Of a stretch of 64,000 bases of DNA, positions 50,201 to 61,624 are shown piece by piece. Origin of the DNA: Congeria kusceri (lineage: Eukaryota > Mollusca > Bivalvia > Myida > Dreissenidae); assembly GCA_027627225.1 (NCBI GenBank), contig CM051028.1:24052364-24116363 (forward strand). The letters are read 5' to 3'. Each line of letters begins with the position of its first letter. Within the stretch, counting starts at the first letter, position 1. Under the pieces are notes generated by a model that saw nothing but the letters and a program-made list of their open reading frames with translations, was not told the DNA's origin and did not search any database. A program made the translations under genes and the position numbers.

Positions 50201-52988
50201 TTTGACTCTTCCCAGATGCCAATGAAATATCTGTATATTATTGACTGCTTCTTTTTTATATGAACAAAGAAGGAAAACAGAAGAGTGAGGTATAATAAGA
50301 GTAAATATTACACCTAATAAGATCATAATTGACCATACACTATGAGATTTATAACCACAACTACATAGGTCAAACTCCCACAAACATCATTGACTGTATA
50401 GGAATGTTTTTACAACATATGCAGATATGTCCGTCAAACAGTTAAGTCCTAGCTTACTGAATGGCTAAACACATTGTCAATGAAATTGTTTCACAATCGG
50501 GGTGCAATGAAGCAAAGTTATATATTCCTCCTTTTAAAATCCATTAGAGTCACCAGTTGTTCTATGAATAATGAAACCATTGTGTTAACAGCATGCCCTG
50601 CTAGAAATTGAACTTGGTGTGTTAATGATTGCTAGGTTTAACATACTCATAATGGTACACAGTACTGCAACTAAACAAATGTCACTTTTGACTGGTGTGG
50701 CTACATGCAATGACGCAGTAGTGGGTACGTTAGTTTATCTTAGAGGGGGTGGGGGATTGCTAAGATTTATTCCACTATAATTAAAAGTGGCAGTTAAAGG
50801 GATTCAGCAAATATCAATTGTTAAAAAATAAACATAATTGTCTTGATTAATGATATAAACATTTGTGTGGGTGGTATTGGATATTATATCAGTAAATTTG
50901 CATAATCCAATATTTTAGGGGGTTGCACGCAGTGTGCCCCCACCTGTATATGCCACTGCCACATGCATTAAGCTTCCATTTCACAGCAGTAAGTTTTGTC
51001 AATCTGTGAATATAATACAGGGACAACAGATTTCAAGCCTGGATACTGGGTGGGGATACAGTATGACGAGCCAGTTGGCAAGAACAACGGCATGTAAGTG
51101 AAATGTGTTATGTGGTTTACCCGGTGGATTGTAATATTTTGTTCTTTTAAAAATATTTTTAATGATTGTTAATTACTGTGCATCCTTCATGTCGATTTAA
51201 TTTGAACTATGAGAAGCATTGCATTTAGTTATTGAACCTGTGGCCATTATGTTAAGTGTTTATTAAATGGAACATTTCACAACATAGGCTTTACTTTTAG
51301 TTTAAACTTATTCATCATAGCTTTATTACTTTATTGTGTAAGGGTTTCCCGCAGGCCCATTTCGCTTGTCGGCTCCGACAAGCCTTCAATGCAAAACCCA
51401 ATTTGCCAACATGCCTTAATTTTGCCAACAACCCTTTTATATCATAATGACAAGCCTTAATTATGTTAGAAGCACTATTTAACCTTTGTTAGGCCTGATT
51501 GTCTCAAAAGCCAGTCACCATGTCCATTACGCCTATGTGACTGTCAAAGCCTGACACCATGTCCATTACGCCTATAAGACTGTCAGAGATTAAGATTGAT
51601 CTGCAGATCACAAGCCATACACGATGTCCATTACGTTTATGTGACGGTCGGAGACTTAGATTGATATGCAGATCACAAGCCATACACCATGTCCATTATG
51701 CCTATGTGACTGTCAGAGACTTAGATTGATCTGCAGATCACAAGCCATACACTATGTCCATTACGCCTATGTGACTGTTGGAGACTTAGGTTGATCTGCA
51801 GATCACAAGCCATACACCATGTCCATTACGCCTATGTGACTGTCAGAGACTTAGATTGATCTGCAGATCACAAGCCATACACCATGTCCATTATGCCTAT
51901 GTGACTGTCAGAGACTTAGATTGATCTGCAGATCACAAGCCATACACCATGTCCATTATGCCTATGTGACTGTCAGAGACTTAGATTTATCTGCAGATCA
52001 CAAGCCATACACCATGTCCATTACGTTTATGTGACTGTCAGAGACTTAGATTGATCTGCAGATCACAAGCCATACACCTTGTCCATTATGCCTATATGAC
52101 TGTTGGAGACTTAGATTGATCTGCAGATCACAAGCCATACACCATGTCCATTATGCCTATATGACTGTTGGAGACTTAGATTGATCTGCAGATCACAAGC
52201 CATACACCATGTCCATTACGCCTGTGTGACTGTCAGAGACTTAGATTGATCTGCAGATCACAAGCCATACACCATGTCCATTACGCCTATATGACTGTTG
52301 GAGACTTAGATTGGTCTGCAGATCACAAGCCATACACCATGTCCATTACGCCTATGTGACTGTCAGAGACTTAGATTGATCTGCAGATCACAAGCCATAC
52401 ACCATGTCCATTACGCCTATATGACTGTTGGAGACTTAGATTGATCTGCAGATCACAAGCCATACACCATGTCCATTACGCCTATATGACTGTCAGAGAC
52501 TTAGATTGATCTGCAGATCACAAGCCATACACCATGTCCATTACGCCTATATGACTGTTGGAGACTTAGATTGGTCTGCAGATCACAAGCCATACACCCT
52601 GTCCATTACGCCTATCTGACTGTCGGAGGCTTAACTTTTGCTATTCTATTTGGCATTTTTTACAATTTACAAAACCCTGGCTTAATGCATTTGCGTTAAG
52701 TGTTGTCCCGGATTAGCCTGTGCTTTCCGCCTACAGTGGATTTATATTTCAAAGAGACTTCCTTAAAACCAAAAATGCCGTAAAAGTGGAAAGTGTTGTC
52801 CTGGATTAGCCTGTGCATTAAACCTGGGTTTTACCATGACACGCCTCATTTGAACTGTATTTGCTTGTAGAGTGCAAGGGCGACAGTATTTCCAATGCCC
52901 AGACAAGTACGGAGGGTTTGTGAAGCCAGAGCATGTGGAAGTGGGGGATTTCCCGGAGGAGGGCTTCGAGGATATGGATGAGATGTGA
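44218..52988 (+). CDS. TBCB: Tubulin-folding cofactor B, seven exons, 249 residues
   Basis: TBCB binds alpha-tubulin and, with TBCE, helps form and dissociate tubulin dimers in the cytosol. Exons: 44218-44337, 47076-47219, 47878-47971, 48713-48857, 49224-49279, 51021-51093 and 52871-52988. They sum to exactly 750 nt. The N-terminal ubiquitin-like domain covers exons 1-3 ([35 protein letters not shown]). A charged coiled-coil is in exon 4 ([20 protein letters not shown]). A CAP-Gly domain is in exons 5-7 ([40 protein letters not shown]). The acidic tail ends in DMDEM, where vertebrate proteins end in an EEI/EEY-like motif. Human TBCB is 244 residues. The start has a good context (AAAATGG). The first intron shows AAG|GCATGT, a GC donor; the others are GT-AG. 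No frame breaks. Confidence 0.95.
44338..47075 (+). other. TBCB intron 1 (GC-AG)
   Basis: The donor is AAG|GCATGT and the acceptor TTTTTTCAG|GGAAAG. The GT four bases further on would put exon 2 out of frame. The intron holds a 44-bp tandem duplication at 46007-46095 (GAACTTGTTACAAACAATAC then CCCCTTTACTGTG) and otherwise AT-rich sequence. A 72-codon open frame at 46258 has no recognisable homology. Confidence 0.7.
48200..48320. repeat. MITE of the 'GGATTAGCCTGTGCA' family (TBCB intron 3)
   Basis: GTGGAAAGTGCCATCTTGGA followed by TTAGCCTGTGCAGACTGCAC, ending ATTTTCCCACTACACGC. It matches 52690-52860 and, more weakly, 30285-30410. Confidence 0.7.
49343..49487. repeat. Foldback element in TBCB intron 5
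   Basis: The left arm ATAAATATTGCATTCTTTGA followed by GGGCGATAGTGC is mirrored by the right arm GCACTATTGCCCTCGAAGAA followed by TGCAATATTTAT. The arms are about 65 bp with a few mismatches, and the centre is GC-rich (AAGGCGAGGCCGCGGGC). Confidence 0.85.
50049..50252. repeat. Second foldback element in TBCB intron 5
   Basis: GATATTTCAT, CAGTCAAATTGTTTCC and GAACTGTTGCCCTCGG on the left are mirrored by CCTCGGGCAACAGTTCAAAA, GGAAACAATTTGACT and ATGAAATATC on the right. The arms are about 95 bp with a centre of CCTAACGG. Like the hairpin at 9512-9650, it has a GC-rich tip of the GGCC..CGGGC type. Confidence 0.85.
51505..52632. repeat. 65-bp satellite array in TBCB intron 6 (about 17 units)
   Basis: The unit is GCCATACACCATGTCCATTA, then CGCCTATGTGACTGTCAGAG, then ACTTAGATTGATCTGCAGAT, then CACAA, 65 bp. 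Two alternating sub-types differ as CTATGTGACTGTCAGAG versus CTATATGACTGTTGGAG. Each unit contains ATCTGCAGAT, a 10-bp palindrome. The first units (51505-51600) are shorter and more diverged. Confidence 0.95.
52690..52860. repeat. MITE of the 'GGATTAGCCTGTGCA' family next to the last TBCB exon
   Basis: GTGTTGTCCCGGATTAGCCT at the left and AAAGTGTTGTCCTGGATTAG followed by CCTGTGCATTAAACC at the right, with TTTCCGCCTACAGTGGATTT in between. It ends about 10 bp before the acceptor of exon 7, so the acceptor region borders the repeat. Confidence 0.75.
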
Positions 52989-53730
52989 ACCCTCGTGTGG
53001 ACAAGTGGCATATCAATGATACATTTTCAGCTGCCAGTGAATAGTAGTGGTTCTACAATTGATGGAAAAGTGCTGACAATGACAAATTATGTCTCGTTGG
53101 GGCTTTGCAAATAACACTGGTGTTGAATAGAGCAATTTATTCAATGGATGTGGTCAAAAGGCAATGGCTGTTACCTGCTACATTATCTTCCATTCTTGTG
53201 CAAAATAAGGCAGAGCCCTTATGCACTTGGCATGCTTTATATATTTATTCATATGTTTGGCACTTCTGCAAATGACACAGGATTGTACATGTACTTTTAG
53301 AGCTTTGAATGGGAATATAGCAGATGAGAACCTATCATAGGGCCAAATGACACAAATCTTGAACCTATATTGCACTATTTTTTATTACTGTTAATGCAAT
53401 AAGATATACATTTGTAAAGCCTCATTATGTATTCTGCCATAGTCGTATACATGTATTTGACAGAAAGGAAAATAGTGTTGATTTGTATTATTGTGTACAT
53501 TCAACATGACATCTTCTACATAGTCAGCATAATCGTATGTATTAATGGCTTTATAATACCTATTATTTGTTGTAAATGTGCGCAGATTTTTTTTCAACCT
53601 TTATGTAATGTTTCATAGATTGTTGTACTTTTAAGACATATCTTCAAATGTCTTAGCTTCGATTACTTAAGCATCTGGATTAACAAACCAATTATATTTT
53701 ATGTAAAATAAACCATTGAAAAGAGAAAAA
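52989..53730 (+). promoter_or_regulatory. TBCB 3' UTR with poly(A) signal
   Basis: Non-coding sequence follows the stop. AATAAA lies at 53707-53712, and a tRNA-like SINE begins directly afterwards, so the transcript probably ends near 53730. Confidence 0.55.
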
Positions 53731-54073
53731 AATCGCCTCTGAGTGGGGGCTCAAGCCCATGACCTTTGGATCAAAAGTCTGACACTCTTACCACTCGGCT
53801 AAAGGGACTCGTTACCTAGGCGTGAAATTTAACGCTATGTAAGAGATACATGTGTTTAAAAAATATCTACGAAAAACATTGCAAACGCGTTATGATTTTA
53901 GAAATTTAAATCGATGATTATTCATAAACCACACAAATATTTCAAGTATATTTCTGCATCAGGAGTATAATTCGCTTCTTTATATATACATGTAATGTAG
54001 TTTTCATTCTGGAATCGGTTACAAGAATTTTAGAAATTTGTCAATTTGCCAATCTGTGAATAGGTCCCTTTCA
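53730..54073 (-). repeat. tRNA-derived SINE, reverse orientation
   Basis: A minus-strand tRNA-like head at about 53735-53815 (plus strand GGGGCTCAAGCCCATGACCT, ACTCTTACCACTCGGCTAAA) is followed by a body that ends CCAATCTGTGAATAGGTCCC. Comparable to 18815-19200. Confidence 0.65.
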
Positions 54074-54089
54074 TAGTAATATATACTAT

Positions 54090-54600
54090 AATTATTATAC
54101 CCCCACAAACGAAGTTTTAGGGGGGTATATAGGAGTGAGCTTGTCGGTCCGTCGGTTTGTTGGTTTTTGGTTTTCGGATGATAACTCAAGAAAGGCTTGA
54201 CGTATTCAAATAATTTTTGGTACACGTGTAGTATCATAAAATACCGGTCAAGTTCGACTTTGGTTACAAACCAGTAAATTTTGACACAGTTATGGCCCCT
54301 TTTTGACTTAAATTCCCGAAAAACCTGGACAATAACTCATGAAAGGCTTCACATATTTAAATTATTGTTGGTACATAGGTGTAACATCATAAAATACAGA
54401 TCAAGTTCAACTTTGGTTACTAACCACTAAATGTTGACAGAGTTATGGCTCCTATTAAAATGAAATTTTTTCAAACACTGTTAACCATACACAAATTAAA
54501 GCATTCTCTCTCTGTCCATTTCTTTCGAATGGATGCCTCAGTTTTGTGACAAGGCCATATTGTGGGGGTATATCCGTCACGCATGTGACAATTCTAGTTA
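54090..54600. repeat. Interspersed repeat beginning TTATACCCCCACAAACG
   Basis: It starts TTATACCCCCACAAACGAAG, followed by TTTTAGGGGGGTATATAGG (an internal inverted pair). It contains two diverged copies of an internal unit (AATAACTC(A)..GAAAGGCTT..CATCATAAAATAC) and ends GGGGGTATATCCGTCACGCA then TGTGACAATTCTAGTTATAA. A mollusc-type interspersed element without coding capacity. Confidence 0.65.
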
Positions 54601-54904
54601 TAATCAAAAGTGAATAATTGTCGTTCAACAAGATGTAAGAATATATAGCTATGAAAAGTTATTCTTTTCGGTATATCATGTGGATAGTTCTGTTTAAAAG
54701 CATTAATTTGTTGCTTTCTGTGATACTTACAATGTGCTTGAATAAATGATTCATTTCGACTGTCAGTAGCTGTTTGTGTTTGATTTACTGGTAGTCTGCA
54801 TTACACTTAAGTAATAGTTGTTGCATACTTTTACCTAAATATGTTGGTTGTTTAAAGAGTCCGCAGAGCGAGGTTAAATAACTAACATATTGGGGTAGAA
54901 GTAT

Positions 54905-55070
54905 GCTACAAGTGTTTTATACCATATTGAGCGTGCAGTATATTGAAATTTAGTTGAAATTTATACGCACGCTACTTATTGCACGGAAATACTCCGCCCA
55001 CCAGTGATATCACAGTTATTGAATACTGCAAAACAAAAAAAGCTCTTAAATATGGTATAATTGTATAATT
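54905..55070. repeat. Short copy of the MITE at 16897-17250
   Basis: Shares CTACAAGTGTTTTATACCAT, ACGCACGCTACTTATTGCAC and CTCCGCCCACCAGTGAT, ending at AATATGGTATAA. Confidence 0.6.
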
Positions 55071-55311
55071 CTACGTCACTGTCTAAATTGAAATGCATTC
55101 CCACATGGAATTACATTTTGTTATTATATTTTTGATTTGTTGTTGTTCTCCGGATTTACATTATGATTCTTGTTGTTTTGCATGGTTAAAGAGCATGGAT
55201 GTTTAACCTTATTTCCAGAAATCTATTGGTGTTTAACAAAGTAATTTATTTTGCTTTTTTGACGTTTTTTTTTACGCTTTCCTAATATAAGATACATTTG
55301 TAATTTTTAGC

Positions 55312-56055
55312 TCGACTTTTCGAAGAAAAAAGTCGAGTTACTGTCGTCGATCTGTCATCTGCGTCAGCGTCTGCGTTAGTTAAGTTCGTTGGTAAAGTTT
55401 TTTGTCAGAGTCCATTTCTCAAAAACTATCGAAGGTATCCATTTGAAACGTTCAATACTTGTTAACTATCAAAAGAGTTATTCATTACAACAAGGTAGGT
55501 AACCCTGTGATTTGTATTTCCAGTTATCAGCCCTTGTTTGGACTAGCAACTTATTATATTTTGGCATTTTTTGTTAAATATAAAATTTCTCAATAACTAA
55601 GAAAGACATAAAATGGAAACTCAAAGATACTTGTTTATGTTGCTGACCCCATTCTGCAGACATGAGGAGGTAACTCTTTCAAGTATTTTGTTGGAGTTAT
55701 TGCCCTTTTTTTAACTTAGAATTCTAGCTCTAGTTTAAATTTCACAAAAACTATAAGAGGTATTAATTTGAAACTCAAAATACTTGATGACAGTTATGAA
55801 CCCATTCTGTAGACAAGATGAGGTTACTAGATCAAGGATTTTGGTGGAGTTATTGCCCTTTTTTCAACTTAGAATTTTAGCTTTAGGTCAAATTTTTCAA
55901 TATCTGGAAGAGGTATTGACTTGAAATTCAACACACTTCATAACAATGAAAAAAGCATTCTATTAACATAAAGGCCTGAATACTATGAAATACGAGAAAG
56001 TCGAGCGTCCGGCACCCGTAGGCGGTGCTCTTTTATACACCGTACCCATTCTAGT
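55312..56055. repeat. Interspersed repeat with 'CTCGACTTTTCG' ends
   Basis: It begins TAGCTCGACTTTTCGAAGAA (itself followed by the inverse AAAAGTCGAG) and ends GAGAAAGTCGAGCGTCCGGC followed by ACCCGTAGGCGGTGCTC. The body contains two or three diverged copies of a unit with GGAGTTATTGCCC(TTTTTT) and AACTTAGAATT. Confidence 0.65.
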
Positions 56056-56059
56056 GTGC

Positions 56060-56770
56060 ATAACTATTTACAGACATTTTAACAAGATTGCCATTTAAAC
56101 TACTAAGGTTGCGTTTGTTGCCGATCCTGAATAGCATGTTTTATTCATAGATTTCGGTTTCAATTAAAGGTCACAGTATTCAGAGATAATATCTTCATTA
56201 ACTGGGATTTTATTAATTGAGTCGCACTTTATAATAATATTTGACGACTTGTTCACCATAGAACATTCGACGTTCCCGCTGTTCAACTTTATTGATCATT
56301 ATCTCTCAATTGATTTGACTATTCACTGGCTGGACAGTTTGTCATTTACTGGACACGCTTTTCGTGTTTCATGAGTTATTGATATTGGCTGAAAATTTGT
56401 AATTTACCGGACACGCTCTTCGTGTTTCATGAGTTATTGATGTGCCGGTAGTTCTGATGACGATGAATTATTAGCGTTTATTTATCATAGATGGTTCGTA
56501 TTTGCGATGCTGGCTGCCATTCCTTGTTTGATTAAAGAGTGTATCAAGAACCGAGTACTGGGCACGAATTGGAATGGTAATGGTAAAATTGAAAGACAAT
56601 AAAAGTGGGATTTTTCGACCTACGCTTCCTGAATTATTGAATACATACATGGATATAGTGCGTTAAATATTTTTATTGAGGCACAGTAAATGTTACTGGT
56701 GTCGCACAGTTGCGACATCAGATTTTTATAATTAAACGATATCAGAAAAGAACTTGTCAACCGTTTATTG
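56060..56770. other. Spacer upstream of the receptor-like pseudogene
   Basis: Contains a roughly 65-bp direct duplication at about 56340-56445 (ACACGCT(T/C)TTCGTGTTTCATG then AGTTATTGAT). No gene recognised. Confidence 0.45.
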
Positions 56771-56773
56771 AAA

Positions 56774-58005
56774 ATGAATACCATTCTGCTAACTGTTCTT
56801 TATATATTACTTTGTGGAGTTAGTACTATGTCGGGAATGATTCACTCGGGAAAGTGCAGCGCATACTTTGTTTGATCACTTGTTTACAACACGCGGCTAC
56901 AACAAGAAGATTCGACCCGTTCTGAACGTGTCAACGTCAATAAACATCAACATCAGTCTAAAGATTCAAAGTCTTGCGGAATTCAACGAAGTCGATGAAA
57001 AGTTTAACGTTGACCTGCAAGCTCACTTTATCCTGTGATGACGAATACCTAGTCTGGGATCCTGACGCTTTCGACGGGGTGAGATACAATAATCTACCGC
57101 AGGATGAAGTCTGGAAACCGGACGTAGCTCTGGAGAATTCCATAACGAAGTACCGCGACCGGGGGGGGGGGGGGGGGATGCCATCGATGTTTGTCCTGGT
57201 CGAGAACTCCGGCCACGTGACTTGTAAGCCGATGGAGGTGTTAGAGTCCACGTGTTACGCCAACGTGAACAAGCACCCGTTTGACACCCATTCCTGTTGT
57301 CTTAACTTCGAATCTTGCAGTTATGTAGACGGCGCTGTGAGGCTACTTACTACATCTTCCGGTTTGGATTTCGAGGGATTTGAAGGGCACCCACGGTGGG
57401 CGTTTATCGACTCAAAATCAATGCAGAGGATCGTCGGCAGGGATCACTATGTTGTATTCTGCATATCTGTCAAGAGGCACGCCGTTCAGATCGTCCTGAA
57501 TGTGGTTCTACCCAAATCCTTGTTTCCTTCCTAAGCAGCTGCGTGTTCCTACTACCCGCGTTCTGCGGCGAGAATGCCAGCTTTTCCGTAACCGTTTTCT
57601 TGGCGCTGACCGTTTTCTGACGATTATTAGCGAGCAACTGCCCAAAACCGCTGATAGTGTGTCGATATTTAACGTTTACGTATTTACGCAGGTCATTTTG
57701 GACACGTTGGTAACCGTGAAAAATTCCTCAACGTCCCACGCTGGATTCTGAAACGGTTTTCGAGGGAAGTTGACCAACAACCGAAAATAGAATTAGATGT
57801 AGAGGGCTGTGAATATATCTTGGAGATTGGAACTTCCGGTAACAAGCAGCGGAAGACAGAAAAAAATCCGCGAAAGGAGCATCAACTGTTATCGTTCCCA
57901 TGGAAACTCATAGCTAAACGTTTGGACAGCATCATGTTTATTCTGTTCACGACTGTAAACATTTTAGTAAGCTTTAGTCTCGCCATATGTTCTGTCACAG
58001 TGTAG
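56774..58005 (+). pseudogene. Intronless nicotinic acetylcholine receptor-like (Cys-loop channel) pseudogene
   Basis: A signal-peptide-like start (MNTILLTVLYILLCG) is followed, after frame breaks, by ligand-binding domain blocks: HLFTTRGYNKKIRPVLN, YLVWDPDAFDGV, LPQDEVWKPDVALENSI, and the Cys-loop from CYANVNKHPFDTHSC with exactly 13 residues between the cysteines. Next are the pre-TM1 region (VKRHAVQIVLNVVLP), TM2 (ASFSVTVFLALTVFLTIISE), part of TM3 (VFTQVILDTLVTV) and TM4 (SIMFILFTTVNILVSFSLAI). The open frame shifts near 56865, 57030, 57515, 57615 and in 57725-57815. A run of 14 G at 57163-57176 sits in the ligand-binding domain. The TM3-TM4 loop is short. The colinear single-exon form suggests a retrocopy or a member of a single-exon receptor group, now broken. 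Confidence 0.85.
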
Positions 58006-58394
58006 CACAAGGGTTTGACATTTCTTTGAATACTTTTACATGATGTCATACCGGGGTAATCACGATGTATCTGTTATAAAGCTTATTTTTCGCGTCGTGT
58101 TTCGTGGATTGTATTTTCTTTCATAGTGACGTAGTATTGTAAGTTCTGTACATTTTGCGACAAACTGACCACCAATAGTTATTGCAGTCACGGTCTGGTG
58201 CAAAGCTACACTGTGCACGTCTCAAACAAAAGACGAGTTCGGACCTGGGACTGACCCTTGTGACTGGTGGCCTTAGTCCATTTTTAAATAACTTGTTGAA
58301 CAGATCTTGATTCACTGTACATCATTTTACCATCTCGAAAAAATGAAATCAAATGAAAGGTATTTGTAAATAAAATACATATTATGTGCACATA

Positions 58395-58705
58395 TCGATA
58401 TCCCCCCCCCCCGGGCTGGCTCATGGATATACGACTAATTTTAACGTTGGGGTCTAATTTTACATCCTAGAGCCAAGCATTTTTGTCTAAATCCCCACAG
58501 TGGGAGATGCTAGGTGTGTAAAATGGCCCGGGGGGAGGTCGGGTTATATTACCGGGATCTAAATTCGGACCATTTCCCGGGACCCGGATTCATTCGGCAT
58601 GTCAAATTCCGCCTGTCGGGAATTATTTTCAGTCTTAAGTCCCGTATAAGCCCGCCATTCCCCCCCCCCCCCCCCCCTCCCCATGCTGATAGGTGCATTA
58701 CGATA
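58395..58705. repeat. GC-rich interspersed repeat, copy 1
   Basis: It begins at a C-run with CCCGGGCTGGCTCATGG, contains GGGGTCTAATTTTACATCCT then AGAGCCAAGCATTTTTGTCT, and ends after a second C-run with GCTGATAGGTGCATTACG. The same order occurs at 60965-61170. Bounding homopolymers of opposite sense suggest a foldback or MITE-like unit. Confidence 0.65.
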
Positions 58706-58799
58706 AACGACATGCTTGCACGAATCTATGCTGATATCAATGCTAAACTTATTTCATGTTAATTTATTTGAAATGCATCCAATATTTTTGCAAAAATGT

Positions 58800-60110
58800 A
58801 GCCGTTTAACAGGTTATAAAAAATAAAGGCCCGTCAGTACACAATAATGTAAATTAAAGCTTATATAGCGCGCGTCTAATTTAATGCTATTTATCTACGA
58901 CATTATCATCATAATTTTTTTTTATTTCGTGGGAGGCAAATATTTTTTGTGCAAACTGTTTTAAAAAGCAAACAGAGTTATATGCATACAAGTCAATCTA
59001 CAACTGGTAAAAATATTCGATGAACCGTATGAGTTCGAATCAATCTTCAGTGATTTTTATCACAAGCGCTATACCCCGTAAATACAGTTTTAATTAAAAA
59101 TAAGTTAAAATACATTTAAAACTCTTTAGAAGTACAATGCTTTTCCACAAATCTTATGCTTCAAAAACAATAGCAATCGTCACTATGATGTAATACACGT
59201 ATGCAGTTTACCAGTAAACAGCACAAACATATACCGGTACGCTATCATACCGTACCTTTGTGAATAGACATAACATGAATTCACTTGTAGACGTGGACTA
59301 ACTGGATTATATTTTTGTTTGTTAGTGTTTTAGTCGGATTTATTTTTTGTCACCTTTAATGAACAGAAAGTAGCATCGATAATAGGAAGCCTCACTGCTC
59401 AGCGAGCGAAGCGCTGTAATTTATCGTTTAATGACTGGTAGCCTGCAGAGTAAAGAAGTAGTTCCCTCTTAGACCGATTTCTGAATACAACTACTAAATA
59501 CTGTTGGCTTGCGCCCAACAGTCTACAGTATGTAACAAATAGACAGCCAACACAAACATTGTATATGCGAATATCTTAAACATTCATGAATGGTTATGGC
59601 CGCTATGATAAAAACTAAAATTTAAGACGACGATACCAACGACGACGATGACGACGCCGAACACGAAAACTGTCGAAAAGCATGAGAGCTTAATATAAAA
59701 TAAGCCTAAAAAAAGCAAACAATAAGGTTTACAATAGTCTAAAATATGATGGAAAACGCTCATAGGCGCTATCTAGAGTACACAAAATTCCGGACCCCCC
59801 TACACTTTGTTTTGCATACACTTCGGTCGGACCACTTTTAAATTGCCGGCTACGGGCCTACGTGTATGGAGCTCGAACCAGTCTGACGAGAACATTGAAC
59901 CACAAACTCCTCGCAGAGGTTACTTGCCCATTGGTACTCTTCTCAGTTACCACTGCAACCACGAGTTAAAAACTTACAGATTGGGAAGTTTTTAGGGGAG
60001 ACGATTATGAGGAGATTGAAGGAGATTTGTACAAAATTTGAATATAAATAAATAAATAAATATAAATAAATAAATAAATAAATATATATATATATATATA
60101 CCATGCTTGG
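58800..60110. other. Spacer with repeat remnants and a simple-sequence tract
   Basis: Contains relatives of the 25565/26160 repeat (58985-59050) and of the 26000/27100 repeat (59440-59520), and an (AAAT)n(TA)n tract at 60040-60105. A 62-codon open frame at 59807 is not convincing. Confidence 0.5.
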
Positions 60111-60114
60111 ACAC

Positions 60115-60225
60115 AGTTAAATAAACCAGCTTACCCAGGAAGAGTGTGAGTAGGTTAACTGACCGCCGTTATATGACTGAAATACTGTCGACTACGGCGA
60201 AAATTCCAAACAAACAAACACAAGT
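60115..60225 (+). repeat. SINE, strongly 5'-truncated
   Basis: From CCAGCTTACCCAGGAAGAGT to TATGACTGAAATACTGTCGA then CTACGGCGAAAATTCC. It matches the 3' third of the copies at 34032-34245 and 61625-61922. Confidence 0.85.
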
Positions 60226-60964
60226 TAAATCTCTGCGCGCAGTTTGATTGAACCAATGTTCGTATATTGGCTCGGTTTTTCCCGCTGTGTTCGTTAATCA
60301 TTGTTAACCATCGGTAAAGTCCGAAGTACTCCCGTAGCGTGCCGTAGCGTACAGGTGATAAACAAAACTGATCGCTGGTCAAAGTGCGTTGTATATAATG
60401 GACACACAGTTTAATAACATACATGTACATAGAAACTTGCATCCAACAGCTGTTTGTGTAAACTTGCACACAACAGCTGTTTGTGTAAACATCAAATATA
60501 CGTTTAAGGCCACACATCTGGTTTTACCATTAAATGTCAATCAACTTGACACTGTGTATTATATAAATCCAAAAATCCATGGACTTACTAGAAACAGTTT
60601 GAACGAGCGGTTTATTGTTACAGAACACGTTAAACGTTCCCAAGAAAACGCCGTTTGGTTATAAACGGGTACAAGACGTGTTCGGTTTGTATCCTGTTTA
60701 ACTAACAAATTCCCAGTGAATGTGTTTAATGGAAGGTAGAGTAATATAAATCTTCTATGATCTTCATTTAGAAGAGGATACTATGCTAAATAATGTAAGT
60801 ATTCTTATGTTGCATATATCAATAAATATATTAAATTAAAAGCAGAATGCTGAAATTTCATAAACAATGCGTAGACTAATCAGCACATCCGTGACAGAAT
60901 GCTTCTTTAGTATTAAATTCAAATCAGCGATTCATGTGCGTTGTTATGCATCTATCAATATTTT

Positions 60965-61170
60965 TCCCCAGGGGAAGGAACGGCGGGCTGACCCAGGGGA
61001 ATTTGACTAATTTTGGGGTCTAATTCCTCACACTAGAGCCAAGCATTTTGTCTTAATCCTCACACTGGGAGTTGCTCGGTGGCCCAATATTAACGGGATG
61101 TTAAATCCGACTGCCCACCGTCCCCCCCCCCCCCTTGTGAGGGGGAATATTGATAGGTGCATTACGCTTT
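60965..61170. repeat. GC-rich interspersed repeat, copy 2
   Basis: CCCCAGGGGAAGG..GGCGGGCTGACCCAGGGG, then ACTAATTTTGGGGTCTAATT, AGAGCCAAGCATTTTGTCTT, a C-run, and TGATAGGTGCATTACG. It is shorter than the copy at 58395-58705. Confidence 0.65.
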
Positions 61171-61334
61171 TTGGATAGCTTATCAAGTTGTGTCTACCCG
61201 TCCGTCCGTTCGCAGTGTCACAGTCAGTTCGCCATGTTCGTTATTAAAATTTCATTAGTTATGAACGCGTTGGTAAAATAGTCTGCTGCTGCAAAAGACA
61301 ATGTACTTAATGTACATTTAACTTAAAAATCGCT

Positions 61335-61510
61335 CGCAGTGGTGTAATGGAAATAGTGTCCGCCTTGCGATCGGGAGTTCGATCCCTACTTGGGGAGCGT
61401 TCGATTGATTTTTCTAAACATACACCAAGAACTGGTTCTACAGAGGAAACGGACTCGAGAGTGTCCCAATAAGCATCAGGCTTTCGATACAATCGAGCTT
61501 AAATAAATAG
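61335..61510 (+). repeat. tRNA-headed SINE (second family)
   Basis: The head GCAGTGGTGTAATGGAAATA (box A-like) and GGGAGTTCGATCCC (box B) is followed by a body with ACACCAAGAACTGGTTCTAC, GAGGAAACGGACTCGAGAGT and GGCTTTCGATACAATCGAGC, ending TAAATAAATAGGTTTAAAC. The head is tRNA-like, but its acceptor stem does not pair well, so it is not a functional tRNA gene. Confidence 0.75.
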
Positions 61511-61624
61511 GTTTAAACAACAACAAAAAACAATTATATCGCCTTGTACCAATAGTCATATTCATGATTATACATGTATAGCTGGTAAACATTAACCTGA
61601 CATTCGTGAACTCTTGTCAGCATC

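Noticed and set aside
59807..59995. Possible sushi/CCP domain fragment (YLPIGTLLSYHC)
   Set aside because: The similarity is limited to a dozen residues, with no paired cysteines or second domain.
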